Shown in pieces: positions 17,477 to 26,836 of a stretch of 43,331 nt of DNA. The notes under the pieces were generated by a model. The model ran no database searches, was not told the origin of the DNA, and worked only from the letters and a program-made list of their open reading frames with translations. This DNA comes from Salaquimonas sp. (lineage in GTDB: Bacteria > Pseudomonadota > Alphaproteobacteria > Rhizobiales > Rhizobiaceae). Numbering within the stretch: position 1 is the first letter of the stretch; every line of letters begins with the position of its first letter. A program made the position numbers and the translations under genes. Where the stretch lies: positions 1 through 43,331 of the forward strand of contig JANQQM010000102.1 of the NCBI GenBank assembly GCA_028289365.1. Direction: 5' to 3'.

Positions 17477-17821
17477 CTAGGAGGTCTTCTGCATACCGTT
17501 GTGCACGGTTGCGCCACCAGTGACGTCGCCAAGTAACGGTCGCACTCTGTCACCAACATTCGTTGCAGAAATGACAAGATTGATCAGCAGCGCAACAATC
17601 AGTGTTGAAATATTGGCTCGAACAGACTCGCCGAACGCAGCTGCATCCGTATTCTCATTTTTGTAAAGCAGGATGAACAGGCCAATTATCGTGCACAGGT
17701 TAAACACGTCGAGCGAAAACGCGATATATCCGTCCTGGCCATTTTTCCCGCTCGTAATTATGAAGTATATTAGAAAAAGTAATACGGAAATTCCTAGCGG
17801 AATGGATGTATATTTCGTCAA
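17477..17821 (-). CDS. Small membrane protein, unknown function
   Basis: A 114-residue protein I do not recognise. Three hydrophobic segments can be seen: IPLGISVLLFLIYFIIT, VFNLCTIIGLFILLY and STLIVALLINLVISA. Its ATG overlaps the stop of the upstream 67-residue gene by four bases (ATGA), so the two are translationally coupled and probably work together. The pair is convergent with cysK (12-bp gap). No toxin, holin or antitoxin motif is evident. Confidence 0.6.
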   Translation of the reverse strand: MTKYTSIPLGISVLLFLIYFIITSGKNGQDGYIAFSLDVFNLCTIIGLFILLYKNENTDAAAFGESVRANISTLIVALLINLVISATNVGDRVRPLLGDVTGGATVHNGMQKTS

Positions 17822-18021
17822 TCAGATTGCCTTTTGATTTTTGGTATTTCATTCGTGATCAAATAATTGACAAACCCGCCAACGACCGCAGCCCCAGCCG
17901 CAGGAAACATCAATCCGGAACTCTCCAGGACTGCCAATCCTGTTGCGCCACCAGCCACCAGGCTGTTGGTCAAAAGCCGGGATCCAGAATATTCGTACTT
18001 GTCGTTGTCGATCTTATCCAT
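17818..18021 (-). CDS. Very small membrane protein, unknown function
   Basis: A 67-residue protein with a charged N-terminus (MDKIDNDKYEY), a Gly/Ala-rich hydrophobic centre (VAGGATGLAVLESSGLMFPAAGAAVVGGFVNYL) that is shown only to locate the possible two helices, and a basic C-terminus. It is coupled to the following 114-residue membrane protein by an ATGA overlap. Unknown function. The coupling and the shared membrane character support its being real. Confidence 0.5.
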   Translation of the reverse strand: MDKIDNDKYEYSGSRLLTNSLVAGGATGLAVLESSGLMFPAAGAAVVGGFVNYLITNEIPKIKRQSD

Positions 18022-18275
18022 GACTTAAATGCCGATCCGGTCCGTAACCGGCTTCTTTATGAATTATGATATATGCCGCGCACGCCTGCCATCTACAGGC
18101 ACAAACGGTTGTTTCGTAACAATATAGACATCTTTTAGTTGATTTTACAGCACCCTACAAGTGATGAGATTTGAATCGAAATGAATTCAATGAAACGGGA
18201 TTTGTGGAACTGCCAATCTTTGAATAAGGTGCAACAAAAACCTGCTCAGCCTCCCAAACAGCTACAGAACTGGTA

Positions 18276-19025
18276 ATGACTACGACTTCTCGCCCCGCCT
18301 TTCTTGACGATGCCTATCTTACTGCCTGCGAAGGGACGGTGGTGGAGGTCAACGAAAGCGGCGGCATCATTCTTGACGAGACAAATTTCTACGCGACCAG
18401 TGGTGGGCAACCCGGCGATACCGGATATCTGGAGCGTGCCGATGGTAGCCGCATTAAAATCGCAGCAACTGTAAACGGTACCAGCAAGCAGGAGATTGTC
18501 CTTGTGCCTGCACCGGATCAGGACGCACCAAAGCTGGGAGAAAAAGTTGTTGGTCACATCGACTGGGAGCGCCGGTATAAACTGATGCGAATGCATACCG
18601 CCTGCCATGTGCTCTCGGTCGTTTGCCCCTTTCCGATCACCTCGGCAAATGTCGGCGAAGAAGAGAGCCGGGTCGATTTCGATCTGCCCGAATCTGGCGT
18701 TACAAAACAGGACGTGACCGAGCAGATGATGGAAATCATAAACGCCAACCATACGGTCTATGCGCACTGGATTGACGAGGCGGAGCTGGACTCAAATCCC
18801 GATATAGTTAAGTCGAAGAATGTCCGGCCACCCCGGGGTGTCGGCAAGATCAGGCTGGTCTGCATAGGCCAGGATGCAGCGATTGACAGCCAGCCCTGCG
18901 GTGGTACCCATGTCACGGAAACTGCCGAAGTCGGCGAAATACATATCGGCAAGATTGAAAAGAAAGGCCGCGAAAACAGAAGGTTTCGCATCCGGTTTGG
19001 CCGGCCCCCGCATAATGGACACTAA
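18276..19025 (+). CDS. Alanyl-tRNA editing protein (AlaX type)
   Basis: A 249-residue trans-editing enzyme that removes Ser or Gly wrongly attached to tRNA-Ala. It matches the editing half of alanyl-tRNA synthetase. It begins with the small beta domain (FYATSGGQPGDTG) and has both zinc-ligand pairs, RMHTACHVLS (H-x3-H) and CGGTHV (C-x3-H). It lacks the synthetase core, and its length fits the medium AlaX-M class. It leads a same-direction run with the GFA and sulfurtransferase genes (18 bp to the next gene). Confidence 0.92.
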   Translation: MTTTSRPAFLDDAYLTACEGTVVEVNESGGIILDETNFYATSGGQPGDTGYLERADGSRIKIAATVNGTSKQEIVLVPAPDQDAPKLGEKVVGHIDWERRYKLMRMHTACHVLSVVCPFPITSANVGEEESRVDFDLPESGVTKQDVTEQMMEIINANHTVYAHWIDEAELDSNPDIVKSKNVRPPRGVGKIRLVCIGQDAAIDSQPCGGTHVTETAEVGEIHIGKIEKKGRENRRFRIRFGRPPHNGH

Positions 19026-19043
19026 ACGGATCGAGGTGGCGAA

Positions 19044-19514
19044 ATGAAACTTGAGGGTTCCTGCCATTGCGGCGCTGTCAAATTCTCGCTCGAGACCAAC
19101 ACGCCCTATCCATACCAGAAGTGCTATTGCTCGATTTGCCGCAAGACACAGGGCGGTGGTGGCTACGCGATCAACATCATGGGATGGGCAGATTCGATGC
19201 AGGTCGATGGTGAGGATAATATTTCCGTCTATCACGCGCTCCAGGACGGTAAGCCAAGCGAGGTGGAACGCCGCTTCTGCTCAAAATGCGGGAGCGCTCT
19301 CTGGGTCTATCACGATAAATGGCCAGACCTGGTACACCCTTTTGCTTCCGCAATAGACACGCCCCTGCCAAAGGCACCCGAGACTGTACACATGATGCTC
19401 GACTACAAGGCTGACTGGGTCGATGTGCCCGATGGCCCCGATCAAGACCGCTTCGACGGATATCCCGACAAATCAATCGAAGTCTGGCACGAAAAGCAGG
19501 AAACAGGGGGATGA
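19044..19514 (+). CDS. GFA/CENP-V-type zinc protein
   Basis: A 156-residue member of the glutathione-dependent formaldehyde-activating (GFA) fold. The zinc ligands are visible as SCHCGAV, CYCSICRKTQGG and FCSKCGSALW. The family binds glutathione adducts or small aldehydes, and the exact substrate cannot be read from sequence. Its last codons overlap the start of the sulfurtransferase (ATGA), indicating a coupled operon and perhaps a shared thiol-detoxification role. Confidence 0.88.
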   Translation: MKLEGSCHCGAVKFSLETNTPYPYQKCYCSICRKTQGGGGYAINIMGWADSMQVDGEDNISVYHALQDGKPSEVERRFCSKCGSALWVYHDKWPDLVHPFASAIDTPLPKAPETVHMMLDYKADWVDVPDGPDQDRFDGYPDKSIEVWHEKQETGG

Positions 19515-20368
19515 ACGACCAACGCAGCAAATTCACAATCGCACCTGATGCGCTTGTCGAAATCCTTGATAATCCGGATGTCAGGATAGTCGACGCCTCC
19601 TGGTATCTGCCGGCACAAAATAGAAATGCGCAGGCAGAATATGCCGAAAACCGGATTCCAGGTGCCGTGTTCTTCGACATCGATGCTATATCCGACAAGA
19701 AATCTTCCCTGCCACATATGTTGCCGACGCCCGAGGAATTTGCCGCAGCCGTCGGAAACATGGGAATTAGCGAAAACAACCAGATCATTGTCTATGACGG
19801 CCCCGGCCTGTTTTCCTGCGCCCGGGTTTGGTGGGCCTTCAGGATCATGGGTGCAAAAGACGTGAAAATCCTCGATGGCGGCTTTGACGCGTGGAAGGCA
19901 GCCGGCCTGCCGGTCGAGACAGATCCCCCGGCAAAACCTTCACCGGCAGTGTTCAGTCCGGCTTTCGAGCCTGATCGCGTGCGTTCAATCGAGGATATGC
20001 GTGCCATTATCCGGTCAAGGGGCACGACAATCCTCGATGCCAGGCCCCATGCCAGATTTACCGGTCAGGCAGCCGAGCCACGCAAGGGCCTGCGCTCAGG
20101 CCATATTCCCGGCTCCAAATCCCTGCCGATTGACCAATTGGTAACCGAAGGAAAGCTCAAAAATATCAATGAATTGAAAGACATAATTGATTCTTTTTCT
20201 TTGAAGCAAAACGATCCGGTTGTCACTTCATGCGGTTCTGGCGTAACGGCAGCAATAATCACGCTGGCACTTGAGAGCGTCGGGCACGCCAACAATTCGC
20301 TCTATGACGGATCATGGTCCGAATGGGGACAGGCAGAAGATGCACCCGTGGCGGTCTGGGAAGACTAA
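19511..20368 (+). CDS. sseA: 3-mercaptopyruvate sulfurtransferase
   Basis: A 285-residue two-domain rhodanese. The inactive N-terminal repeat contains IPGAVFFDIDAI and the C-terminal one has the active loop SCGSGVTA. The Gly-Ser-Gly after the catalytic Cys marks 3-mercaptopyruvate specificity rather than thiosulfate. It moves sulfur from 3-mercaptopyruvate to thiols or cyanide. The start overlaps the GFA gene. The nearby cysK and alanine metabolism genes make a sulfur amino acid context likely. Confidence 0.92.
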   Translation: MNDQRSKFTIAPDALVEILDNPDVRIVDASWYLPAQNRNAQAEYAENRIPGAVFFDIDAISDKKSSLPHMLPTPEEFAAAVGNMGISENNQIIVYDGPGLFSCARVWWAFRIMGAKDVKILDGGFDAWKAAGLPVETDPPAKPSPAVFSPAFEPDRVRSIEDMRAIIRSRGTTILDARPHARFTGQAAEPRKGLRSGHIPGSKSLPIDQLVTEGKLKNINELKDIIDSFSLKQNDPVVTSCGSGVTAAIITLALESVGHANNSLYDGSWSEWGQAEDAPVAVWED

Positions 20369-20391
20369 TAGAGAGATAAAACTGTAAGGCG

Positions 20392-20922
20392 ATGGCAAAA
20401 AAACCGAAAAAACTGACGGCACGCGTAACATTCCTCGAAATGTCAAAACGCCATTTCCACAACATGCCCAAACCAAGCCGCCCTCGCCTGGCGCTGATGC
20501 GAGCCGAAAACATACCCGTAGCATTCTATCGCTATCTCTATGAACAGGTCGGCAGGGCCCACCACTGGGAACTGCGCCGCAAGATGTCAGACGAGGAGCT
20601 GGACAAGATCATAAACGACGAAACGACGCAGATCGATGTCCTGTACGCCGACGGATGTGCAGCCGGTTTCTTTGAACTCGACATGAAAGAAATGCCCGAG
20701 GCGCTGGAACTGGCCTATTTCGGCATCTGCTCGACCCATACCGGTATGGGCATCGGTAAATGGTTCCTTGCAAGCGCAATCGAGGCTGCTTGGGATCATG
20801 ACCCAGAGAAGATCAAGGTCCATACCAACACGCTGGACCATCCCGCTGCACTGCGCCTCTATCAGCGCCTGGGTTTCGAACCCGTCGGTGTTGGCGAGGA
20901 AACGGTTGAAGTCTGGGATTGA
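20392..20922 (+). CDS. GNAT-family N-acetyltransferase
   Basis: A 176-residue acetyltransferase. Motif A reads TGMGIGKWFL (acetyl-CoA pyrophosphate loop), followed by VHTNTLDHPAALRLYQRLGFEPVG, the usual motif B region. The N-terminus is rich in Lys and may bind acidic partners. It follows sseA by 23 bp and ends at a strong terminator, so it is probably the last gene of the alaX-sseA operon. Substrate unknown. Confidence 0.88.
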   Translation: MAKKPKKLTARVTFLEMSKRHFHNMPKPSRPRLALMRAENIPVAFYRYLYEQVGRAHHWELRRKMSDEELDKIINDETTQIDVLYADGCAAGFFELDMKEMPEALELAYFGICSTHTGMGIGKWFLASAIEAAWDHDPEKIKVHTNTLDHPAALRLYQRLGFEPVGVGEETVEVWD

Positions 20923-20932
20923 TCCCAAACAA

Positions 20933-20959
20933 AAAACCCGGCTCAAACAGCCGGGTTTT
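20933..20959. terminator. Bidirectional intrinsic terminator, GNAT gene / ald
   Basis: An 11-bp perfect stem (20933-20943 with 20949-20959, core ACCCGGCT/AGCCGGGT) and a 5-nt loop. A T run follows on each strand, so it can end both convergent transcripts. Confidence 0.85.
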
Positions 20960-20985
20960 CTGCAATTCTTTCTACGAACTATTGG

Positions 20986-22107
20986 TTAGGCGGCAACCGT
21001 CAAAACAGTCTTTGGATCCGCCATATCCAGACCGAGCGCCTCGGCTACGGCGGTATTGGTGATCTTGCCGCGGTGGACATTCAGCCCGTTGCGAAGATGC
21101 GGATCGTCAACCATCGCCTGCAGACCTTTGTCGGCAAGCATCAGCCCATAATGCAAGGTCGCATTGTTCAGCGCCTTTGCCGAGGTGATGGGAACCGCAC
21201 CCGGCATGTTGGCGACACAGTAGTGGACGATGCCGTCAATCTCATAGGTAGGATCAGAATGGGTGGTCGCATGCGATGTCTCGAAACAGCCGCCCTGGTC
21301 AATCGCAACGTCGACCAGTACAGAACCGGCTTTCATGCCTGACAGCATGTCCCGGCTGACCAGCTTCGGTGCCGCGGCACCCGGAATCAGAACCGCGCCG
21401 ATCACGGCATTTGCCGAAAAGCACTCTTCTTCAATGGTTTCAACCGTCGAATACCGCGTATGGACCCGGCCGTTGAAAATATCGTCAAGTTCGCGCAGAC
21501 GCGGTAGTGACCGGTCAATGATGACCACATCGGCACCGAGGCCAACCGCCATCTTGGCAGCGTTCAGGCCGACAACACCGCCACCGATCACAACCACTTT
21601 GCCGGGCAGGACACCAGGTACGCCGCCCAGCAACACACCACGGCCACCATTGGCTTTCTGCAGCGCAGTCGCGCCAGCCTGAATGGCAAGACGTCCTGCG
21701 ACTTCACTCATCGGTGCCAGAAGAGGCAGACCACCGCGGGAATCGGTGACGGTCTCATAGGCAACGGCCGTACATCCGGATTCTACCAGGCCCTTTGTCT
21801 GCTGTGGATCGGGAGCCAGGTGCAGATAGGTGTACAGGATCTGACCTTCGCGCAACTGCGCCCACTCGGAAGGTTGTGGTTCCTTGACCTTTACGATCAT
21901 GTCGGACTGGGTAAACACCTCTTCCGCGGTTCCGACAATCTGCGCACCTGCCGCCTGGTAAACACCGTCATCGGCATCGATACCTGCCCCTGCGCCGGTT
22001 TCAACAATAACGGAATGCCCGTGAGCCACATATTCACGTACTGACCCAGGAGTCAGACCGACCCGGTATTCATGGTTTTTGATCTCTTTAGGGCAGCCGA
22101 CGCGCAT
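20986..22107 (-). CDS. ald: Alanine dehydrogenase
   Basis: A 373-residue NAD-dependent enzyme that interconverts L-alanine and pyruvate plus ammonia. It shows [20 protein letters not shown] at the start, the pyruvate-binding Lys in VKVKEP and the catalytic His in YTYLHLAP. The NAD loop [13 protein letters not shown] and [10 protein letters not shown] are also present. Length and motifs are fully canonical. It is divergent from an Lrp/AsnC regulator, the standard arrangement for alanine-induced control. Confidence 0.96.
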   Translation of the reverse strand: MRVGCPKEIKNHEYRVGLTPGSVREYVAHGHSVIVETGAGAGIDADDGVYQAAGAQIVGTAEEVFTQSDMIVKVKEPQPSEWAQLREGQILYTYLHLAPDPQQTKGLVESGCTAVAYETVTDSRGGLPLLAPMSEVAGRLAIQAGATALQKANGGRGVLLGGVPGVLPGKVVVIGGGVVGLNAAKMAVGLGADVVIIDRSLPRLRELDDIFNGRVHTRYSTVETIEEECFSANAVIGAVLIPGAAAPKLVSRDMLSGMKAGSVLVDVAIDQGGCFETSHATTHSDPTYEIDGIVHYCVANMPGAVPITSAKALNNATLHYGLMLADKGLQAMVDDPHLRNGLNVHRGKITNTAVAEALGLDMADPKTVLTVAA

Positions 22108-22257
22108 GGTGTTCTCCGTTCTGAAAAGTAAGGGTGGATGAATTTCGCCTTATGTAGGTGAATCCGCTCCGAATGTCCTTGCAAATGCACATTGCAAAAC
22201 AGAGAAATTTCAACAATAATTGCGTAAAATGGTCAAAAGAACGGATTTTATTGCAAG
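22108..22257. promoter_or_regulatory. ald-lrp divergent control region
   Basis: This 150-bp gap contains three copies of the self-complementary hexamer TTGCAA (22179-22184, 22192-22197, 22251-22256); the first two are 13 bp apart. They are candidates for Lrp-type binding sites controlling ald and the regulator itself, the usual logic of such pairs. No footprint can be inferred from sequence alone. Confidence 0.4.
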
Positions 22258-22728
22258 ATGCAGCTGGATAAAATTGATATATTGATTCTGCGAGCGTTGC
22301 AAAACGACGCCCGAATGCCCAATGTCGAACTGGCCGACAAGGTCGGACTTTCGCCGTCTGCTTGCTCCCGCCGTCTGGCGCAGCTGGAAGAAAACCAGAT
22401 CATTGAAGGCTATCAGGCGGTCATATCAAACAAGGCGCTCGGCCAGACGATCACCGCGCTTGTTCACATCACCCTGACGGGCCAGTCGGAAGAGCATCTC
22501 AAGAAATTCGAAAAGGCAACCATCACCTGCCCCTATATCGTCGCCTGCTTTCTGATGTCTGGAGAGAGTGATTACCTGATCCGGGTAAATGCCCGCGACA
22601 TGGAGCACTACGAACACATCTACAAGGAATGGTTGTCGAAGCTGCCAGGCGTCTCGCGCATCCAGTCGAGTTTTGCCATGCGGATGGTGGTCAACCGGGC
22701 GAATATAGATGTAACAATGCTGGACTGA
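22258..22728 (+). CDS. Lrp/AsnC-family regulator (probable ald activator)
   Basis: A 156-residue regulator. An N-terminal helix-turn-helix (RMPNVELADKVGLSPSACSR) precedes a C-terminal ligand-binding RAM domain (YIVACFLMSGESDYLIRV). It matches the AldR/Lrp type that senses alanine or leucine and binds DNA as an oligomer. It is transcribed away from ald, which strongly suggests that ald is its target. The ribosome site is weak, and TTGCAA lies directly before the start, consistent with self-regulation. Confidence 0.92.
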   Translation: MQLDKIDILILRALQNDARMPNVELADKVGLSPSACSRRLAQLEENQIIEGYQAVISNKALGQTITALVHITLTGQSEEHLKKFEKATITCPYIVACFLMSGESDYLIRVNARDMEHYEHIYKEWLSKLPGVSRIQSSFAMRMVVNRANIDVTMLD

Positions 22729-22782
22729 TTTCCTTCTACGCACCTGAGCGTCGAAACCCCATGACGGCGACACGGAAATATA

Positions 22783-23751
22783 ATGATAAAAGTACTCCTC
22801 ATAGTTCTGACCGTGTCAGTGGTATCAGTCCTGGTTCTCGTCTTTGGACCCAGGCCGGAAATATCAAGCCCGGTCAGATTCGAGGCATTGCTGATTGGCC
22901 CTGATATCGAAGATTATGTGACCATGACAGAAGCCCGGGTCAGCAATCTCAATCCGGTCGCGAAGAAGGAAATCATCTGGGCTGATCCTGAGGCCAAGGA
23001 AAAGACCGCTCTTTCAATTGTCTATATTCACGGCTTCTCCGGCAATAAGATGGAACTGCGCCCAATTCCCGACAATGTCGCGAACGGGTTTGATGCCAAT
23101 ATTTTCTTCTCCCGCCTGACCGGGCATGGCCGAAATGCCGAGGCCATGGCGGAAAGCACCATGCTCGACTGGATGCGGGATCTGTCCGAGGCGATAACAA
23201 TCGGCGAGCGATTGGGCGAACGCGTCGTCCTGATGGCAACGTCATCCGGTGCTGCTCTGGCCACCTACGGCATGAGTGATCCGCATCTATCCCGCAATAT
23301 TGCCGCTCTTGTCATGGTTTCCCCAAGTTATGCCATTCGCGGCGCATCGATTGGTCTGCTCAACATGCCATGGGGAGAAACACTGCTTCCCATTTTTATG
23401 GGCCGGGAAACCAGGCTTGCCCAGGCAACTGACGAGATGACGTCAAGCTTGAGCGAGCCCTATCCCATCGAAGCGATTTTCCCGCTGGGTGCTGTCATGA
23501 AAGCAGTGTCGACAATTGACGTGTCTTCAATCTCGACACCAGCCCTATTTATCGTTTCGCCTGAAGACAAGGTCATTTCCGTTCAAGCCGTAAGAAACGT
23601 GTTCGAGAATTGGGGAGGACCAAAACAATTTGCTGAAATTCCCTATTCGGAAAACCCGGCACAATATCTGCTGCCGGATGAAAACGGAAACTCAAGCACT
23701 GCGACCGCAATGACAGAAGAGATCGTCAGCTGGGTGGAGGAACATAAGTGA
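22783..23751 (+). CDS. Alpha/beta-hydrolase-fold protein, possibly inactive
   Basis: A 322-residue protein with an N-terminal hydrophobic signal anchor (MIKVLLIVLTVSVVSVLVLV). The alpha/beta hydrolase core has the oxyanion-loop motif VYIHGFSGNKME. The nucleophile elbow reads MATSSGAAL, where G-x-S-x-G is expected: a Ser is kept, but the first Gly is Ala. The acid position SPEDKVI is present. Where the catalytic His normally lies (x-P-x-x-H-x-L) the sequence reads NPAQYLLP, so His appears to be Tyr. It may be a non-catalytic or altered member; an alignment is needed for certainty. It follows the regulator gene by 54 bp. Confidence 0.8.
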   Translation: MIKVLLIVLTVSVVSVLVLVFGPRPEISSPVRFEALLIGPDIEDYVTMTEARVSNLNPVAKKEIIWADPEAKEKTALSIVYIHGFSGNKMELRPIPDNVANGFDANIFFSRLTGHGRNAEAMAESTMLDWMRDLSEAITIGERLGERVVLMATSSGAALATYGMSDPHLSRNIAALVMVSPSYAIRGASIGLLNMPWGETLLPIFMGRETRLAQATDEMTSSLSEPYPIEAIFPLGAVMKAVSTIDVSSISTPALFIVSPEDKVISVQAVRNVFENWGGPKQFAEIPYSENPAQYLLPDENGNSSTATAMTEEIVSWVEEHK

Positions 23752-24114
23752 TAATCTTCGATTAGACACTCGCCCACAAATATCATCGAAAATCTTGCCG
23801 TTCAGAACCTGCCTTCTGGGTGCAAACTCTAGCAAATATTTTGAAACTCTAAATTAACCAAATCACCTCAGTATCTCCAAATTGTCCTGCGTCTTTGCGT
23901 CGAGCAACTGCCGATGTAGCATAATTCATGAGACGATTCCCCAATACGTCATACTTGGCTTGCGCGAATGATAACGGGAATTGAGTGACAAGAGCAGAAA
24001 GCTGCGGTCATTCAACCCCGATATCGAAACGCTCCGGAGTTCAATTTTGCTTTCTGGGCAATTCTGGATTCTCGGCAGCATATGAAACTCGGTTGGCGGG
24101 CTTGGGGACTGGAA
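23752..24114. other. Non-coding gap before the ammonium-sensor gene
   Basis: About 360 bp without a supportable gene. It is AT-richer than its surroundings. I see no tRNA, clear terminator or NtrC/sigma-54 site (GG-N10-GC) that would stand scrutiny. The promoter of the downstream transporter-kinase should lie here. Confidence 0.4.
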
Positions 24115-26829
24115 ATGATTGCAAAGTGGAAAACGCAACATCTAGGTAGAATAACGTTCTTATGCGCCATACTGGCAACCTTCGTTTGTCTTGCATATGT
24201 CAGTCTTCCAAATCTTGCGACTGCAGACATAAGCGATCCGAGGTTCCTGCCGGAACTTGCGACCGACTCCATCGTCTGGATCCTGTTCTGCACTGTCCTG
24301 GTCTTGATGATGCAGGCTGGTTTTCTTTTGCTGGAGGCAGGCGCCGTCCGATCCAAGAACACCATCAACGTGGCACAAAAAAACGCAGCGGACTTTGTTG
24401 TCTGCTCGGCAGTCTTCTTTCTTTTCGGCTATCAACTCGCCTTCGGATCTGGCCAGACACCTTATTTCGGTTTCGGTGGTGTAGAGCCGCTGGCAAACAA
24501 TGCGAGCGTTCTGGTGCTGCTGATTTTTCAATTCGGTTTCTGTGCCACCACGGCCACCATCGTTTCGGGTGCCGTTGCCGAGAGGATGTCCTTTGCCGGT
24601 TACCTCTTCATCACTGCCATCATCGCCGGGCTGATTTACCCGATCTTTGCCCATCTTGTCTGGGGAAATTCGTTGATCCCGGCAAATCCGGCCTATCTTG
24701 CCGATATTGGTTTCATCGATTTTGCCGGCTCTACCGTCGTCCATACCACGGCCGCCTGGGTTGCGCTCGCCGCCATTATCATGATCGGCCCTCGGATTGG
24801 CCGGTTCAGAAAGGATGGCACCGCCAGAAGCATTCACGGTTCATCCGCCGTCCTGTCGCTGGCAGGCACGATCATCCTTTTCATCGGCTGGCTGGGATTT
24901 AACGCCGGCGCAGTCAAACCGGAAGCTCCGCTCCTTCCGTTGGTCATCGCCAACACGATCCTGGCTGCTTCCTTTGGTGCAGTTGCCGGCATGATAATTG
25001 GCTATGCTCGCGATGATGGTCACTTCATTCCACACGCGACGATAAACGGTCTGCTGGGCGGTCTGGTGGCCATCACTGCCGGCTGCACAGTTGTTACCAT
25101 GTTCGGCGCCGTGATTATCGGCCTGTCCGGTGGCACGGTCGCCCTGCTCGGTTCCATGTTCATCTCCAATCGCCTGAAACTCGACGATCCGCTCGACGTG
25201 GTGGCGGTGCACGGATTTGCTGGGGTCGTGGGAACCTTGCTGATCGCGGCAGTTGGTGACCCGCAATTCCTGATTGATGGCTCCAGGCTGGAGCAGTTCA
25301 AGATCCAGCTTCAGGGCTCGGCAATAAATTTCGTTTTCGTGTTCTGCTCGTCTTTGGCGCTCCTAAAGCTAGCCTCCAATTTCATCACCTTCCGTGTCGC
25401 ATCGGAGGATGAGATCAACGGCCTGAACGGTTCCGAACACGGCGTCACCCTTGGTGTTGATCAGCTGCGGGCCGCCATCAATCGTGGTCTCCAGGGCGAC
25501 GGCAAAGACGATCTCCGGCTTCAGGATTTTCGTCTGGATGTCCATGAGGGCGAGGAAAATGCAGAAGTTGCAGTCGCCTTCAACACCGTGCTCGATCACC
25601 ACGCAAATACCATCACGCAGCTGGATGATCTCAAGACCAAAGCCGAGGATGCTGCCCGCGCAAAATCCGAATTCCTGGCCAATATGAGCCATGAAATCCG
25701 CACGCCGATGAATGGCGTCATGGGCATGGCGGAACTGCTCAACAACACACCACTCGATGCCAAGCAGAAGACATTTACCGACATTATCATCAAATCCGGT
25801 TCTGCCCTTCTGACAATTCTCAATGACATTCTCGACTTCTCGAAAATCGAGGCCGGCAAGATGGAGCTTGATCCCGCTCCTTTCAAGCTGGCGGAAACGG
25901 TGGAGGATGTAGCAACACTCGTCTCGGCAGCAGCGAGCAAGAAGGACCTCGAACTGATCGTCCGGATTTCTCCCTCGCTGCCGACCCACTATAATGGAGA
26001 TGCAGGCCGCATTCGTCAGATTCTGACGAACCTCGTCGGCAATGCGGTCAAGTTCACCGAAACCGGACACGTATACATCAACGTCACGAGGCCAGATGGA
26101 TCTGGCAGCGTTGCAGAAGATGCCGGTTTGAAATTTCAGGTCATCGATACCGGCGTTGGTATCCCTGAAGAAAAACTGGCTAACGTGTTCGAGAAGTTTT
26201 CCCAGGTCGACAACTCGGCCAGCCGGAAACATGACGGCACCGGCCTTGGCCTTTCCATTTCCGCAGCCCTCGTCACCATGATGAATGGCAAGATTGATGT
26301 CGAAAGCAAGGTCGGCGAAGGTTCAACCTTCTGGTTTGAAATCGAATGCCCGTCGGTCGAACACCATGACACGCCGGTTCTTGAAAACCGGGATTTTCAT
26401 GGCGCCAAGATCCTGGTCGTCGACGACAATCCAGTAAATCGGCAGATCTTGATCGAACAACTGTCCAATTGGCGGTTTGAATGCGTCGCGGCCAATAACG
26501 GTTCGGAGGGCCTGCAATTCCTGAAAGCCGCACAAGCACAACGCATGCAGATCGATTGCCTCATACTCGACTATCACATGCCCGACATGACAGGCGGCGA
26601 GGTCGTCAGGATCATGAAGAACGATCCGGAACTGAAGTCCGTACCGATCATTATGCTCAGTTCGGTTGACTTGACCGAAGACGATGAATCCTTCTCATCC
26701 CTTGGCGTTCAGGCCCAGCTTTCCAAACCGGCGAGGTCGCAACTACTGCTCGACACAATCTGCACCACACTATCCAGGAGCGATATGCAGAAATGGGCCG
26801 AACTGAAAAAGGTCAGAAAATCGGCTTGA
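24115..26829 (+). CDS. Ammonium transporter-histidine kinase-receiver fusion
   Basis: I use the ATG at 24115 (GGGGA 6 bp upstream); the ATG at 24082 would add 11 residues. The 904-residue protein joins three modules. Residues ~50-425 are an Amt/Rh transporter: [10 protein letters not shown], the Phe-gate region [21 protein letters not shown], and both pore histidines, H210 (STVVH) and H366 (VVAVH). A linker leads to a HisKA domain with H526 in [11 protein letters not shown], an HATPase domain (NAVKFTE, DTGVGIP, GTGLGLS) and a receiver domain with phospho-acceptor D819 (LILDYHMP) and K871. All key residues are kept. Known: Amt-kinase fusions such as Ks-Amt5 of Kuenenia sense ammonium. Inferred: a hybrid sensor kinase reporting external ammonium; the output regulator is not in the window. 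Confidence 0.93.
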   Translation: MIAKWKTQHLGRITFLCAILATFVCLAYVSLPNLATADISDPRFLPELATDSIVWILFCTVLVLMMQAGFLLLEAGAVRSKNTINVAQKNAADFVVCSAVFFLFGYQLAFGSGQTPYFGFGGVEPLANNASVLVLLIFQFGFCATTATIVSGAVAERMSFAGYLFITAIIAGLIYPIFAHLVWGNSLIPANPAYLADIGFIDFAGSTVVHTTAAWVALAAIIMIGPRIGRFRKDGTARSIHGSSAVLSLAGTIILFIGWLGFNAGAVKPEAPLLPLVIANTILAASFGAVAGMIIGYARDDGHFIPHATINGLLGGLVAITAGCTVVTMFGAVIIGLSGGTVALLGSMFISNRLKLDDPLDVVAVHGFAGVVGTLLIAAVGDPQFLIDGSRLEQFKIQLQGSAINFVFVFCSSLALLKLASNFITFRVASEDEINGLNGSEHGVTLGVDQLRAAINRGLQGDGKDDLRLQDFRLDVHEGEENAEVAVAFNTVLDHHANTITQLDDLKTKAEDAARAKSEFLANMSHEIRTPMNGVMGMAELLNNTPLDAKQKTFTDIIIKSGSALLTILNDILDFSKIEAGKMELDPAPFKLAETVEDVATLVSAAASKKDLELIVRISPSLPTHYNGDAGRIRQILTNLVGNAVKFTETGHVYINVTRPDGSGSVAEDAGLKFQVIDTGVGIPEEKLANVFEKFSQVDNSASRKHDGTGLGLSISAALVTMMNGKIDVESKVGEGSTFWFEIECPSVEHHDTPVLENRDFHGAKILVVDDNPVNRQILIEQLSNWRFECVAANNGSEGLQFLKAAQAQRMQIDCLILDYHMPDMTGGEVVRIMKNDPELKSVPIIMLSSVDLTEDDESFSSLGVQAQLSKPARSQLLLDTICTTLSRSDMQKWAELKKVRKSA

Positions 26830-26836
26830 AGCATAT

